In this document: positions 35,276 through 43,363 of the stretch, piece after piece
How positions within the stretch are numbered: position 1 is the first letter of the stretch
Layout of the letters: each line of letters starts with the position of its first letter
Assembly: GCF_044784365.2 (NCBI RefSeq)
Contig: NZ_CP173065.2
Source of the DNA: Cetobacterium_A somerae
Lineage (GTDB): Bacteria; Fusobacteriota; Fusobacteriia; Fusobacteriales; Fusobacteriaceae
Reading direction: 5' to 3' (one strand)
Length of the DNA: 64,000 nt
The notes under the pieces: generated by a model
Database searches by the model: none
What the model was told of the DNA's origin: nothing
What the model saw: only the letters and a program-made list of their open reading frames with translations
Made by a program: the position numbers and the translations under genes

Positions 35276-35310
35276 GGAGTAAAAGTCTATACTATATTGT
35301 TGGAGGATTA

Positions 35311-35361
35311 ATGGAAGAAAAAGTTTTTGAAACAAAAAAGAAATGGTTGAATATTCAATAA
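35311..35361 (+). CDS. Short upstream ORF that enters the TtcA-like frame by -1 shift
   Basis: ATG 35311 has GGAGG four bases upstream and would give the 16-residue peptide MEEKVFETKKKWLNIQ. It overlaps the start of the TtcA-like frame. At 35334-35340 it contains A-AAA-AAG read in the zero frame, the same heptamer used in E. coli dnaX. A -1 slip there joins MEEKVFETKK to E-M-V-E-Y-S-I-R of the long frame. Either this is the true N-terminus, or it is a leader peptide, or a base is missing. Confidence 0.6.
   Translation: MEEKVFETKKKWLNIQ
35334..35340 (+). promoter_or_regulatory. Candidate -1 ribosomal frameshift site (A AAA AAG)
   Basis: The heptamer fits X-XXY-YYZ with codons AAA and AAG in the zero frame of the ORF that owns the ribosome site. 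The palindrome TTGAATATTCAA follows at 35347-35358, 6 bases downstream, but it is a weak hairpin. Confidence 0.5.
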
Positions 35362-37061
35362 GAAGTACTTATAGAAAGAAAATATGGTCGAAATTTACAA
35401 AGGCGATAAAAGACTTTGATTTAATACAAGATGGAGATAAAATAGCTGTAGGAGTATCAGGTGGAAAGGATAGTTTATTATTATCAAAATTATTTCAAGA
35501 ATTAAAAAGAGATAAAAGTAAAAATTTTGAAGTAGCCTTTATATCAATGAATCCAGGATTTGGATCTATGGATTTAGAGCAATTTAAAATTAATTTAGAA
35601 GAGCTTGGAATTCCATGTGAAATATTTGATGCAAATGTTTGGGAAGTGGCCTTTGAATCGTCTCCTGATAGTCCTTGTTTTTTATGTGCAAAAATGAGAA
35701 GAGGAGTTCTTTACAGCAAGGTAGAGGAGTTAGGATATAATAAATTAGCTTTAGGACATCATTTTGATGATTTAGTAGAAACTACTTTAATAAATATGTT
35801 TTATGCAGGGACTACAAAAACAATGATTCCTAAAGTAAAATCAACAAGTGGAAGATTAGAGTTAATAAGACCATTAATTTATATAAAAGAAAATGATATT
35901 ATAAATTTCACGAAAAAAAATGAAATTATGGCAATGGCTTGTGGCTGTCCAATTGAATCTGGGAAAGTTGATTCAAAGAGAAAAGAGATTAAAAATCTAC
36001 TATCGACTTTAGAGAAAACAAATCCTCAGATAAAGCAAAGTATATTTAATTCGATGAAAAATATAAATTTAGATTATGTATTAGGGTATGTATCTGAAGC
36101 AAAAAAGGAGAGTAGTGTGTTAAAAATAGATAATATAAAAGAGTTAAATGGCTACACATTTCAATCTTTTACTTTTGAAGTTAAAGAAAATATAGTTTTA
36201 ATTAATAATTTAAAAGATGAAATAAAAATAGAGATAACGTATACTGAAAATAAAATAATAAAATTAATTGATAAAATTTATAAACAAACAGGATTAAAAA
36301 TAAATTTAAATAAATTAGATGATAGAGAAATTTTATCGTTTATTCAAGATAAGGGTTTTGAAAAAACATTATGGAGCCCAATAGGAAGGGCAATGCATGA
36401 TTACAATATGATTGAAGAGGGCGATAGAATTGCTGTTGGGATATCAGGAGGAAAAGATAGTTTAACAGTTTTAAATGCTTTAATAAGAATAAAAAAAATA
36501 TCGGGAATAAATTTTGAATTATTTCCAATTCATATTCATCCAGTTGAAGAGGGTGGGAAATATGGTGATATAAAAGACTATTGCTCTAAATTAGGAGTAG
36601 AATTACAAGTAATAGAGACATCAATAGGTGAAAGTATTTTGACTAATGAAGATTTAAAAAATCCATGTTTTATGTGTGCAAGAGTAAGAAGAGGGCTTCT
36701 GTATAAAGAGATGAAGAAACAAAATATAAATAAGTTAGTATTAGGTCATCATAAAGATGATATAATAGAAACGTTTTTATTAAATGTTTTATATCAAGGA
36801 AATATGGGGGTAATGAAACCTGCTTATCATTCAGAGGAGTATGGGTTGAAAGTTATTAGACCCTTAGCATATGTGGAAGAAAAAGAAACAATCAGGTATG
36901 CAAAAAAATTAGGATTACCAATTTTACATAATGACTGTCCATATGAAACAAGTGATAATTCAAAACGTTTAAAAGTAAAAAAGATGATAGAGGAATTGGC
37001 AAAAGATAGTCCAAATGTAAGAAGTGTAATGTTAAATAGTATAAAAGATCTATTTGTTTAA
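35343..37061 (+). CDS. Tandem-duplicated TtcA-like PP-loop tRNA thiolation protein
   Basis: Two complete TtcA-like domains lie in one 572-residue chain. Each has a PP-loop (SGGKDS at 39-44 and 368-373), a C-x-x-C before an Arg-rich helix (PCFLCAKMRRGVLY and PCFMCARVRRGLLY), ALGHHFDD or VLGHHKDD, and a late Cys region (ACGCP and NDCPYE). TtcA makes 2-thiocytidine in tRNA with ATP, an Fe-S cluster and a sulfur donor. About 100 residues (255-355) join the halves. ATG 35343 has no ribosome site; family members usually have several residues before the E-Y segment, so translation may start at 35311 with a frameshift. Confidence 0.85.
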   Translation: MVEYSIRSTYRKKIWSKFTKAIKDFDLIQDGDKIAVGVSGGKDSLLLSKLFQELKRDKSKNFEVAFISMNPGFGSMDLEQFKINLEELGIPCEIFDANVWEVAFESSPDSPCFLCAKMRRGVLYSKVEELGYNKLALGHHFDDLVETTLINMFYAGTTKTMIPKVKSTSGRLELIRPLIYIKENDIINFTKKNEIMAMACGCPIESGKVDSKRKEIKNLLSTLEKTNPQIKQSIFNSMKNINLDYVLGYVSEAKKESSVLKIDNIKELNGYTFQSFTFEVKENIVLINNLKDEIKIEITYTENKIIKLIDKIYKQTGLKINLNKLDDREILSFIQDKGFEKTLWSPIGRAMHDYNMIEEGDRIAVGISGGKDSLTVLNALIRIKKISGINFELFPIHIHPVEEGGKYGDIKDYCSKLGVELQVIETSIGESILTNEDLKNPCFMCARVRRGLLYKEMKKQNINKLVLGHHKDDIIETFLLNVLYQGNMGVMKPAYHSEEYGLKVIRPLAYVEEKETIRYAKKLGLPILHNDCPYETSDNSKRLKVKKMIEELAKDSPNVRSVMLNSIKDLFV

Positions 37062-37090
37062 AGAAAACTTTGATTATTAAAGTTTTATCC

Positions 37091-37119
37091 TTGACAAATG
37101 TTATTTAGTGGAATATAAT
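37091..37119 (+). promoter_or_regulatory. Promoter of the feo operon
   Basis: TTGACA (37091-37096), a 17-base spacer and TATAAT (37114-37119): a consensus sigma-70 promoter. No clear Fur box was seen. Confidence 0.7.
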
Positions 37120-37158
37120 TCATGTATAAATAACAAATAATACTAGGAGGTTTATTCT

Positions 37159-37380
37159 ATGACGCCATTAGTTTTTGCAGAACAAAATAAAGAGTTTGTT
37201 ATAAAAGAGATAAAGGGAAGAGATAAAGATAAGAATAGACTAACAGAAAAAGGATTTTGTATAGGAAATAAAATATGCTTACTAAGAGATGATCAAAGTA
37301 ACTATATAGTAAAAATAAATGACACTAAATATGTTTTAAATTTTGGATTAGCAAATAAGATAATAATTGACAATGAATAA
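37159..37380 (+). CDS. feoA: FeoA-family protein (first copy)
   Basis: The 73-residue SH3-like protein fits FeoA: EFVIKEIKGRDKDKNRLTEKGFCIGNKICLL and a final NFGLANKIII. FeoA is a small cytosolic partner of the FeoB iron transporter. This copy is less typical than the second and is separated from it by two inverted repeats. AGGAGG precedes the ATG. Confidence 0.8.
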   Translation: MTPLVFAEQNKEFVIKEIKGRDKDKNRLTEKGFCIGNKICLLRDDQSNYIVKINDTKYVLNFGLANKIIIDNE

Positions 37381-37383
37381 TAT

Positions 37384-37410
37384 TAAATCACAGTTATCTA
37401 CTGTGATTTA
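37384..37410 (+). terminator. Hairpin between the two feoA genes, possible attenuator
   Basis: Arms TAAATCACAGT (37384-37394) and ACTGTGATTTA (37400-37410) follow the first feoA stop by 3 bases; the tail AATTTTCC is a weak T run. Confidence 0.5.
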
Positions 37411-37418
37411 AATTTTCC

Positions 37419-37447
37419 AAATATATTTTGAGTTTCAAAATATATTT
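37419..37447. repeat. 13-bp AT-rich inverted repeat before the second feoA
   Basis: Arms AAATATATTTTGA (37419-37431) and TCAAAATATATTT (37435-37447) with a 3-base centre. It is perfect, and lies 26 bases before feoA. Confidence 0.75.
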
Positions 37448-37473
37448 ATAACTAATAAGTTGGGAGGCTTGGA

Positions 37474-37701
37474 ATGAAATTAACAGAGTTAAAAAGAGGA
37501 GAATCAGCTAAAATCGTCAAAATTGGGAAAATTGGCGAATTAAAAAAAAGGTTAGTTGATATGGGTGTAACAGCTGGAGAGATAATAAAACTTGAAAGAA
37601 ATGCTCCTTTAGGAGACCCGCAAGAGTTTATTGTAAAATCAACAAATATCGCTATAAGAAAACAAGATGCACAAAATATTGAAATAGAGATAGATGGATA
37701 G
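37474..37701 (+). CDS. feoA: FeoA-family protein (second copy)
   Basis: A typical 75-residue FeoA: MKLTELKRGESAKIVKIG, then KKRLVDMGVTAGEIIKLERNAPLGDP, and the C-terminal IAIRKQDAQNIEI strand. GGGAGG precedes the ATG. The stop codon forms part of the feoB ribosome site, so translation is tightly coupled to feoB. Confidence 0.93.
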   Translation: MKLTELKRGESAKIVKIGKIGELKKRLVDMGVTAGEIIKLERNAPLGDPQEFIVKSTNIAIRKQDAQNIEIEIDG

Positions 37702-37711
37702 GAGATTAAAG

Positions 37712-39913
37712 ATGATAAAAATAGCATTTACAGGAAATCCAAATGTAGGAAAATCAGCATTAATAAATGCAATAGCTGGTTCAAATTTAAAAGTAGGAAA
37801 TTGGGCTGGTGTAACAGTTGAGAAAAAAGAGGCTGAGTTTGAGTATAAAGGTGAAAAAATTCAATGTATTGATTTGCCAGGAGTTTATAGTTTAAGTCCA
37901 TATACTTTAGAAGAAACTATAACTAGAGACTTCATAATTAATGAAAAACCAGACGTTATAATTAATATAGTTGACTCTACAAACTTAGAGAGAAACTTAT
38001 ATTTAACAATGTTATTAAAAGAATTAGAAAAACCGATGATTATGGCTTTAAATTTTTATGATGAATTTGAAAAGTTAAATTATAAATTAGATGTTAAAAA
38101 ATTTGTAGATATGATTGAGATGGATGTGATAATGACATCTGCAACAAAAAGAACAGGGGTTCAAGAGTTGCTTGATAAAGCGTTAGTTATAGCAAAAGAA
38201 TCTAAAGAAAATAAAAAATATACATTGTTATTTGATAAATGTTTAGAGGAAGCTATTGGAGAAGTTAAATGTAAAATAAATTGTGATGAAAAGTTACAAA
38301 AAGCTTCTGAAAAATTTGGAATGGACTTTTTAGCAATAAAATTATTAGAGCAAGATAAGCATTTATTAGAAATTTTAAAAACAGAGTATAAATATGAAGA
38401 GGATAGTAGTATATTAAAAATTACAAAACAGCTTGAAGATGATCACGATGAGGATATTGAAACTATATTTGCAGAAGGAAGATATGGAACAGTTAAAGGA
38501 ATATTAGCTAAAACATTTACAACTTCAATAAAATCTAGATTAGATTTTACAGATAAGGTTGATAGAGTTCTATTAAATAAATATTTAGGGTTACCAATAT
38601 TTTTCTTAATAATAGTAGGATTAATGGGAACTGTATTTAATGGATCAGCTCCTTTAATCGATTGGGTTGATGGATTTGTAAATGATTATATAGGTAAATA
38701 TGTAAGTATGTTAATAGATGAAAATACTCCTAATTGGTTAGCATCATTAGTTATGGATGGAATTTTAGGAGGGGTAGGAGGAGTAGTTGTGTTTGTTCCT
38801 CTTATGTTATATTTATATTTCTTCTTAGCAATATTAGAAGAAAGTGGTTATATGTCTAGAGTTGCTTTTTTAATGGATAAAATAATGACAAAATTAGGAT
38901 TAAATGGTAAAGCCTTTGTTCCTATGGTATTAGGATTTGGATGTACAGTTCCAGCAATTTATGCTACAAGAACTTTAGAGGACGAATCATCAAGAAGACT
39001 GACAGCAGCGATGGCACCATTTATGTCATGTGGTGCTAGACTTCCAGTATATGGATTATTTACAGCAGCATTCTTTGGTGCTAAAGCTGGAATGGTTGTA
39101 ATGTCATTATATGTATTAGGAATTGTTGTGGCTATTTTAACGGGATTAGCTTTAAAGAATTTTGAAATGTTTAAGGCCGAGGGAAGAGCGTTGCTGATAG
39201 AGTTACCACCGTATAGAGTGCCAAGTTTAAGAGTTATTGTAAAATCAACATTGACTAGAACTGGATCATATTTAAAAAAGGCTACAACAATTATAATGGG
39301 GATGCTAATGATTTTATGGGCATTAACATATTTTCCAAATAATGGAGATACTGCAAACTCTTATATGGCTAAATTTGGAAAAACGTTCCAAGGAGTTCTA
39401 AAGCCAACAGGATTTGCGGATAGATGGGAAACAGTTGCAGCAATACCACCTAGTTTAGCAGCAAAAGAGATAGTAGTAGGATTTATGGCACAAGTATTAG
39501 TAGGAGATAAGGATGCTCAAGAGATTGAAGATGAGGTAAATCATGAAACGACATTTATAGAGGATACTGTTGATCAATTAGCAGGGCTAGGAGTGGCTAT
39601 TAAAGATTCGATACTTGGTGTTGTTAGTTTAGATATTAAGGGGCTGTTTAGTGTTCCTGATGAATCTGAGATTGAAGAGGAAGGAAGCGGTGTTGTAGCA
39701 GCTACAAAAATGTTGTGGACAGATGAGTTAGCTCCTTTAAGAGCATATTCATTTATGGTATTTATTTTATTAGTAGTTCCTTGTGTTGTAACATTAGGAG
39801 CTATAAAACAAGAGTTTGGATATAAGTTTACAGGATTTATAATAGGGATGTTATTAGTAGTACCATACATCGTGTCAACACTTGTATTCCAAATTGGAAA
39901 GTTGTTTTTTTAA
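37712..39913 (+). CDS. feoB: Ferrous iron transporter FeoB
   Basis: FeoB imports Fe2+ across the inner membrane. The N-terminal G domain has GNPNVGKSALINA (G1) at the start, NWAGVTVEKKE (G2) and CIDLPGVYSL (G3). A helical linker reaches to about residue 280, then the membrane core with two Gate repeats (LEESGYMSRVAFLMDK, GFGCTVPAIYATR, and the later SLAAKEIVVGFMAQVL). ATG 37712 is chosen, 7 bases after TAGGAG; an in-frame ATG at 37694 lies inside feoA. At 733 residues it is full length. Confidence 0.96.
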   Translation: MIKIAFTGNPNVGKSALINAIAGSNLKVGNWAGVTVEKKEAEFEYKGEKIQCIDLPGVYSLSPYTLEETITRDFIINEKPDVIINIVDSTNLERNLYLTMLLKELEKPMIMALNFYDEFEKLNYKLDVKKFVDMIEMDVIMTSATKRTGVQELLDKALVIAKESKENKKYTLLFDKCLEEAIGEVKCKINCDEKLQKASEKFGMDFLAIKLLEQDKHLLEILKTEYKYEEDSSILKITKQLEDDHDEDIETIFAEGRYGTVKGILAKTFTTSIKSRLDFTDKVDRVLLNKYLGLPIFFLIIVGLMGTVFNGSAPLIDWVDGFVNDYIGKYVSMLIDENTPNWLASLVMDGILGGVGGVVVFVPLMLYLYFFLAILEESGYMSRVAFLMDKIMTKLGLNGKAFVPMVLGFGCTVPAIYATRTLEDESSRRLTAAMAPFMSCGARLPVYGLFTAAFFGAKAGMVVMSLYVLGIVVAILTGLALKNFEMFKAEGRALLIELPPYRVPSLRVIVKSTLTRTGSYLKKATTIIMGMLMILWALTYFPNNGDTANSYMAKFGKTFQGVLKPTGFADRWETVAAIPPSLAAKEIVVGFMAQVLVGDKDAQEIEDEVNHETTFIEDTVDQLAGLGVAIKDSILGVVSLDIKGLFSVPDESEIEEEGSGVVAATKMLWTDELAPLRAYSFMVFILLVVPCVVTLGAIKQEFGYKFTGFIIGMLLVVPYIVSTLVFQIGKLFF

Positions 39914-39936
39914 CTTTTCTATCTGAGGAGGCAAAT

Positions 39937-40086
39937 ATGAAAACTTTAGTTTTAATAGGGATAGTTGCAATAATTGGAGGAATAGCCTTAAAAAGTTTAT
40001 ATAAAATGTTAAAAGGTGAAAGTGGATGTAGCTGTTCAAAAGGCAAAAATGGGAATTGTAGTTTAAAAGATAAATGTAAACATTAA
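39937..40086 (+). CDS. FeoB-associated Cys-rich membrane protein
   Basis: A 49-residue protein follows feoB by 23 bases with GAGGAGG before its ATG. One N-terminal membrane helix (LVLIGIVAIIGGIAL) is followed by a short tail with four Cys in GCSCSKGKNGNCSLKDKCKH. This is the standard feoB companion in anaerobes, thought to assist FeoB, but its exact role is not settled. Confidence 0.9.
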   Translation: MKTLVLIGIVAIIGGIALKSLYKMLKGESGCSCSKGKNGNCSLKDKCKH

Positions 40087-40094
40087 TTTTAAAT

Positions 40095-40127
40095 AAAAAG
40101 GAGTAATTCATCGAATTACTCCTTTTT
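40095..40127. terminator. Bidirectional terminator after the feo operon
   Basis: Arms AAAAAGGAGTAATTC (40095-40109) and GAATTACTCCTTTTT (40113-40127), a perfect 15-bp stem with T runs on both strands. Confidence 0.9.
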
Positions 40128-40128
40128 A

Positions 40129-40515
40129 TTATTCATCATCTTTTAACCAATGAACTTTTTCGGTTGAATCATCAGGTTCAATATCAACACTCATCATATT
40201 ATAGATAAAATCGTCTAAAGGACAAACTAAAACAGCCATAACTACATTATCAGGAAGTCCCATTCTAAAGCTTTTTAATTTTTTTAAAAGTAACTCTACT
40301 TTGAAACCAGATACGATAAGGTGAAAAACAGCTTCAGATCCAGGCCAAACATGGTTATTTAAGTGTCTAATTCCATGTTCCCAGCTACCTTCTAGTTTAG
40401 ATTGAATAGTATAGTAATGAAAACCAATTGAATGTAAAAATGTCTGTAGATTATTTTTTTGAGAATCATTAATATATATAACTACTCTTTTTGTATTTTT
40501 TCTATCAACAACCAT
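40129..40515 (-). CDS. PII-like protein (PG0541/transporter-associated family)
   Basis: The 128-residue protein looks like a PII-type ferredoxin fold: VVIYINDSQKNNLQTFLHSIGFHYYT, then the loop SWEHGIRHLNNHVWPGSEAVFHLIV and AVLVCPLDDFI. The H-x-W-P-G loop is typical of PII-like proteins often found beside RND or metal transporters. No such transporter is adjacent here apart from feoB on the other strand. AGGAGG precedes the ATG. Ligand unknown. Confidence 0.68.
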   Translation of the reverse strand: MVVDRKNTKRVVIYINDSQKNNLQTFLHSIGFHYYTIQSKLEGSWEHGIRHLNNHVWPGSEAVFHLIVSGFKVELLLKKLKSFRMGLPDNVVMAVLVCPLDDFIYNMMSVDIEPDDSTEKVHWLKDDE

Positions 40516-40726
40516 AAAAGACCGCCTCCTATAAAATATGATTAATACTTTATTACTATATTTTTTTTAAAAAATCAATATATGAATATGGTAAAAATTC
40601 TTACAGAATAAGAACATGTAAAAAAACAACTCATAACTAATAAATAAAAATTTAAAAAAAGTACACATTTTTATAAATCTATGTTATAATCTAATGAATG
40701 AATATAAATAATTTAAGGAAGTGAAT

Positions 40727-42313
40727 ATGGAAAAAATATTAACATTTAGAGATTTAGGTTTAACTGAAAAAACTTTAAAGCCTCTAGAAAAAAAAGGTTT
40801 TGAACAGCCAAGTCCAATACAGGCTTTAACTATACCAGCATTATTAAATGGAGAAAAGGACATAATTGGTCAAGCACAAACAGGAACAGGAAAAACTGCA
40901 GCGTTCTCTTTACCAATTCTTGAAAAAATAGAGAAAAGTACAGGACATGTACAAGCTATAATATTAGCGCCAACAAGAGAGTTAGCAGTTCAAGTAGCTG
41001 AAGAGATGAACTCATTAGCACACGGAAGAAAATTAAAAATAATTCCAGTTTATGGAGGACAATCATTAGAGCAACAAAAAAGACAACTTAACAAAGGTGT
41101 TGATATTGTTGTAGGTACTCCAGGAAGAGTAATGGATTTAATGAACAGACAGGTTTTAAAATTAAATAACATTGATTATTTCATATTAGACGAAGCAGAT
41201 GAGATGTTAAATATGGGATTCGTTGAGGATATTGAGCATATCTTAACTCAAACTAACGAAGATAAAAGAATGTTATTCTTCTCAGCAACTATGCCAGCAG
41301 AAATTTTAAAAATAGCAAAATCTCATATGAGAGAGCATGAAGTATTAGCAGTTAAGAAAAAAGAATTAACAACAAACTTAACAGAGCAAATTTACTTTGA
41401 AGTAAAAGAGAAAGATAAATTTGAGGCTTTATGCAGAATAATTGATATCGAGTTAGATTTCTATGGAATTGTTTTCTGTAGAACTAAAAATGATGTAAAT
41501 GAGCTTGTAGGAAAATTACAAGATAGAGGATATGATGTTGAAGGATTACACGGAGATATCAGTCAAAATCATAGAGAAGTTACTTTAAGAAGATTTAAAA
41601 ATAAAAACTTAAATATTCTTATTGCAACAGACGTAGCAGCAAGAGGTATAGATGTAAATGATTTAACACATGTTATAAACTATGCAATTCCTCAAGAGGC
41701 AGAAAGTTACGTACATAGAATTGGAAGAACAGGAAGAGCTGGAAAACAAGGTACAGCAATAACATTTATAACTCCATCTGAGTATAGAAAGTTACTTCAA
41801 ATTCAAAGAATAACAAAAACAGAGATTAAAAAAGAGCAAGTTCCAGGAGTAAAGGATGTAATCTTAGCTAAGAAAACTAGATTGTTTGATAGTGTTAAGA
41901 ACATTATATCAAATGGAGATGCAGAATCTTACTATGATATGGCAAAAGAATTATTAACTCAAGAGACAACTCCAATTGAAGTTATAGCAGCTATATTAAA
42001 GAATTTCTATGATGAGGAATTAGAGGAAACAAACTACTCTGATATAGAGAGTGTTTCACTTGATAAAACAGGAAAGACAAGACTATTTATAGCTCTTGGT
42101 AAGAAAGATAAAATGACTCCTAGAAAATTAGTTGACTTAATATCTAAAAAGACTAAAGTTCATGAATCAAAATTAAAAGGTGTAGAAGTATATGAGAACT
42201 TCTCATTTGTTTCTGTTCCATTTGTTGAGGCTGAAACAATAGTTGATATTTTCCAAAAAGATAGAAAAGGAAAGAAAGCTTTAATCGAAAAGGCAAAACA
42301 ATCAAGAAAGTAA
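40727..42313 (+). CDS. DEAD-box RNA helicase (DeaD/CsdA-like)
   Basis: The helicase core (about 1-370) has the Q motif, AQTGTGKT, PTRELAVQ, the box D-E-A-D in YFILDEADEML, SAT and HRIGRTGR. The C-terminal 100 residues form a DbpA/CsdA-type RNA-binding domain (TRLFIALGKKDKMTPRKLVDLI). It likely acts in ribosome assembly or RNA turnover, with a cold-related role possible. ATG 40727 follows AAGGAAGTG; the GTG at 40721 lies inside that site. TATAAT at 40685 may be its -10 box. Length 528 is in the normal range. Confidence 0.93.
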   Translation: MEKILTFRDLGLTEKTLKPLEKKGFEQPSPIQALTIPALLNGEKDIIGQAQTGTGKTAAFSLPILEKIEKSTGHVQAIILAPTRELAVQVAEEMNSLAHGRKLKIIPVYGGQSLEQQKRQLNKGVDIVVGTPGRVMDLMNRQVLKLNNIDYFILDEADEMLNMGFVEDIEHILTQTNEDKRMLFFSATMPAEILKIAKSHMREHEVLAVKKKELTTNLTEQIYFEVKEKDKFEALCRIIDIELDFYGIVFCRTKNDVNELVGKLQDRGYDVEGLHGDISQNHREVTLRRFKNKNLNILIATDVAARGIDVNDLTHVINYAIPQEAESYVHRIGRTGRAGKQGTAITFITPSEYRKLLQIQRITKTEIKKEQVPGVKDVILAKKTRLFDSVKNIISNGDAESYYDMAKELLTQETTPIEVIAAILKNFYDEELEETNYSDIESVSLDKTGKTRLFIALGKKDKMTPRKLVDLISKKTKVHESKLKGVEVYENFSFVSVPFVEAETIVDIFQKDRKGKKALIEKAKQSRK

Positions 42314-42326
42314 TTGAATAAAAATA

Positions 42327-42365
42327 AAAAAGCTGTAACTAGGGAAACCAAAGTACAGCTTTTTT
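42327..42365 (+). terminator. Terminator of the DEAD-box helicase gene
   Basis: Arms AAAAAGCTGTA (42327-42337) and TACAGCTTTTT (42354-42364) with a 16-base loop. Confidence 0.75.
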
Positions 42366-42388
42366 CAACATAAAAATGGGAGAGTGTT

Positions 42389-43345
42389 ATGAAAAAGAAA
42401 ATCTTAATATTGTTATTTTTGATAATAACAATACCAGTGGCTCTTTTTAAATTTTATTCAATAAAAATAGAGGAAAAAAGAGATTATAAAGTTCAAGTTA
42501 ATCTAAAACAAGGTACAAGTTTAACTAGTGTTTTTAATAAATTGGGAATTGATAAATCAATTATTTTTAAAATATTTTTAAAATATGAAAAAAATTCAGG
42601 TAAAAATATAAAAGCTGGATTTTATGAATTTGATGGAAAATATTCATATAAAGATATACTTCAAATGATGGAAGAGGGGAAAGTTAAGTATACTATTTTG
42701 ACGATTCCAGAGGGATATTCAATAAAAGAGATAGGTAAATTACTTCAAGATAGAGGTATTGGAACAGAGGAAGGATTAAAAAAAGCGCTAGAAAATATAA
42801 AAGACTTCCCATATTTAACACCAAATGGGAACTATGAAGGGTATTTATATCCTGAAACTTACTATCTTTCAGTAGATACTAATGAAAATGAGATAGTAAA
42901 AGCAATGACAGGAGAATTTTTAAAAAAGTTTCCTCCAGAAAAATATCCTGATAAGAAAAAATTTTATCAGGAATTAATTATGGCATCGATTATTGAAAGA
43001 GAAGCACAATTAAAAGATGAAAAGCCTTTAATGTCATCAGTTTTTTATAATCGTTTAAAAAAAGGGATGAATTTAGGTTCAGATGCAACGGTAAACTATA
43101 TATATGATTACACTAAAAGAAGAATGTATTATAAAGATTTGAAGATAGATTCTCCGTATAATACATATATGTATAAAGGATTGCCACCAGGGCCAATATC
43201 TAATCCAGATTATAACTCTGTTATGGCAGCAATAAATCCAGCTAAGACGGATTATTTGTTTTTTGTAGTAACTAGTAATGGAAAACATACATTTACAAAA
43301 ACATATAAGGAACATCTAGAGGTTCAGAAAAAAAGTAATAAGTAG
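42389..43345 (+). CDS. mltG: Endolytic transglycosylase MltG
   Basis: MltG cuts nascent peptidoglycan strands at the inner membrane and sets glycan length. An N-terminal membrane anchor (about 4-22) is followed by a LysM-like region (about 30-100) and the YceG-like catalytic domain with YLYPETYYLS, MASIIEREAQL (catalytic Glu) and NTYMYKGLPPGPISNP. At 318 residues it is full length. It starts a run of genes (radical SAM, tilS, ftsH) on one strand. Confidence 0.94.
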   Translation: MKKKILILLFLIITIPVALFKFYSIKIEEKRDYKVQVNLKQGTSLTSVFNKLGIDKSIIFKIFLKYEKNSGKNIKAGFYEFDGKYSYKDILQMMEEGKVKYTILTIPEGYSIKEIGKLLQDRGIGTEEGLKKALENIKDFPYLTPNGNYEGYLYPETYYLSVDTNENEIVKAMTGEFLKKFPPEKYPDKKKFYQELIMASIIEREAQLKDEKPLMSSVFYNRLKKGMNLGSDATVNYIYDYTKRRMYYKDLKIDSPYNTYMYKGLPPGPISNPDYNSVMAAINPAKTDYLFFVVTSNGKHTFTKTYKEHLEVQKKSNK

Positions 43346-43363
43346 TTAGGAGAGATATAAATT

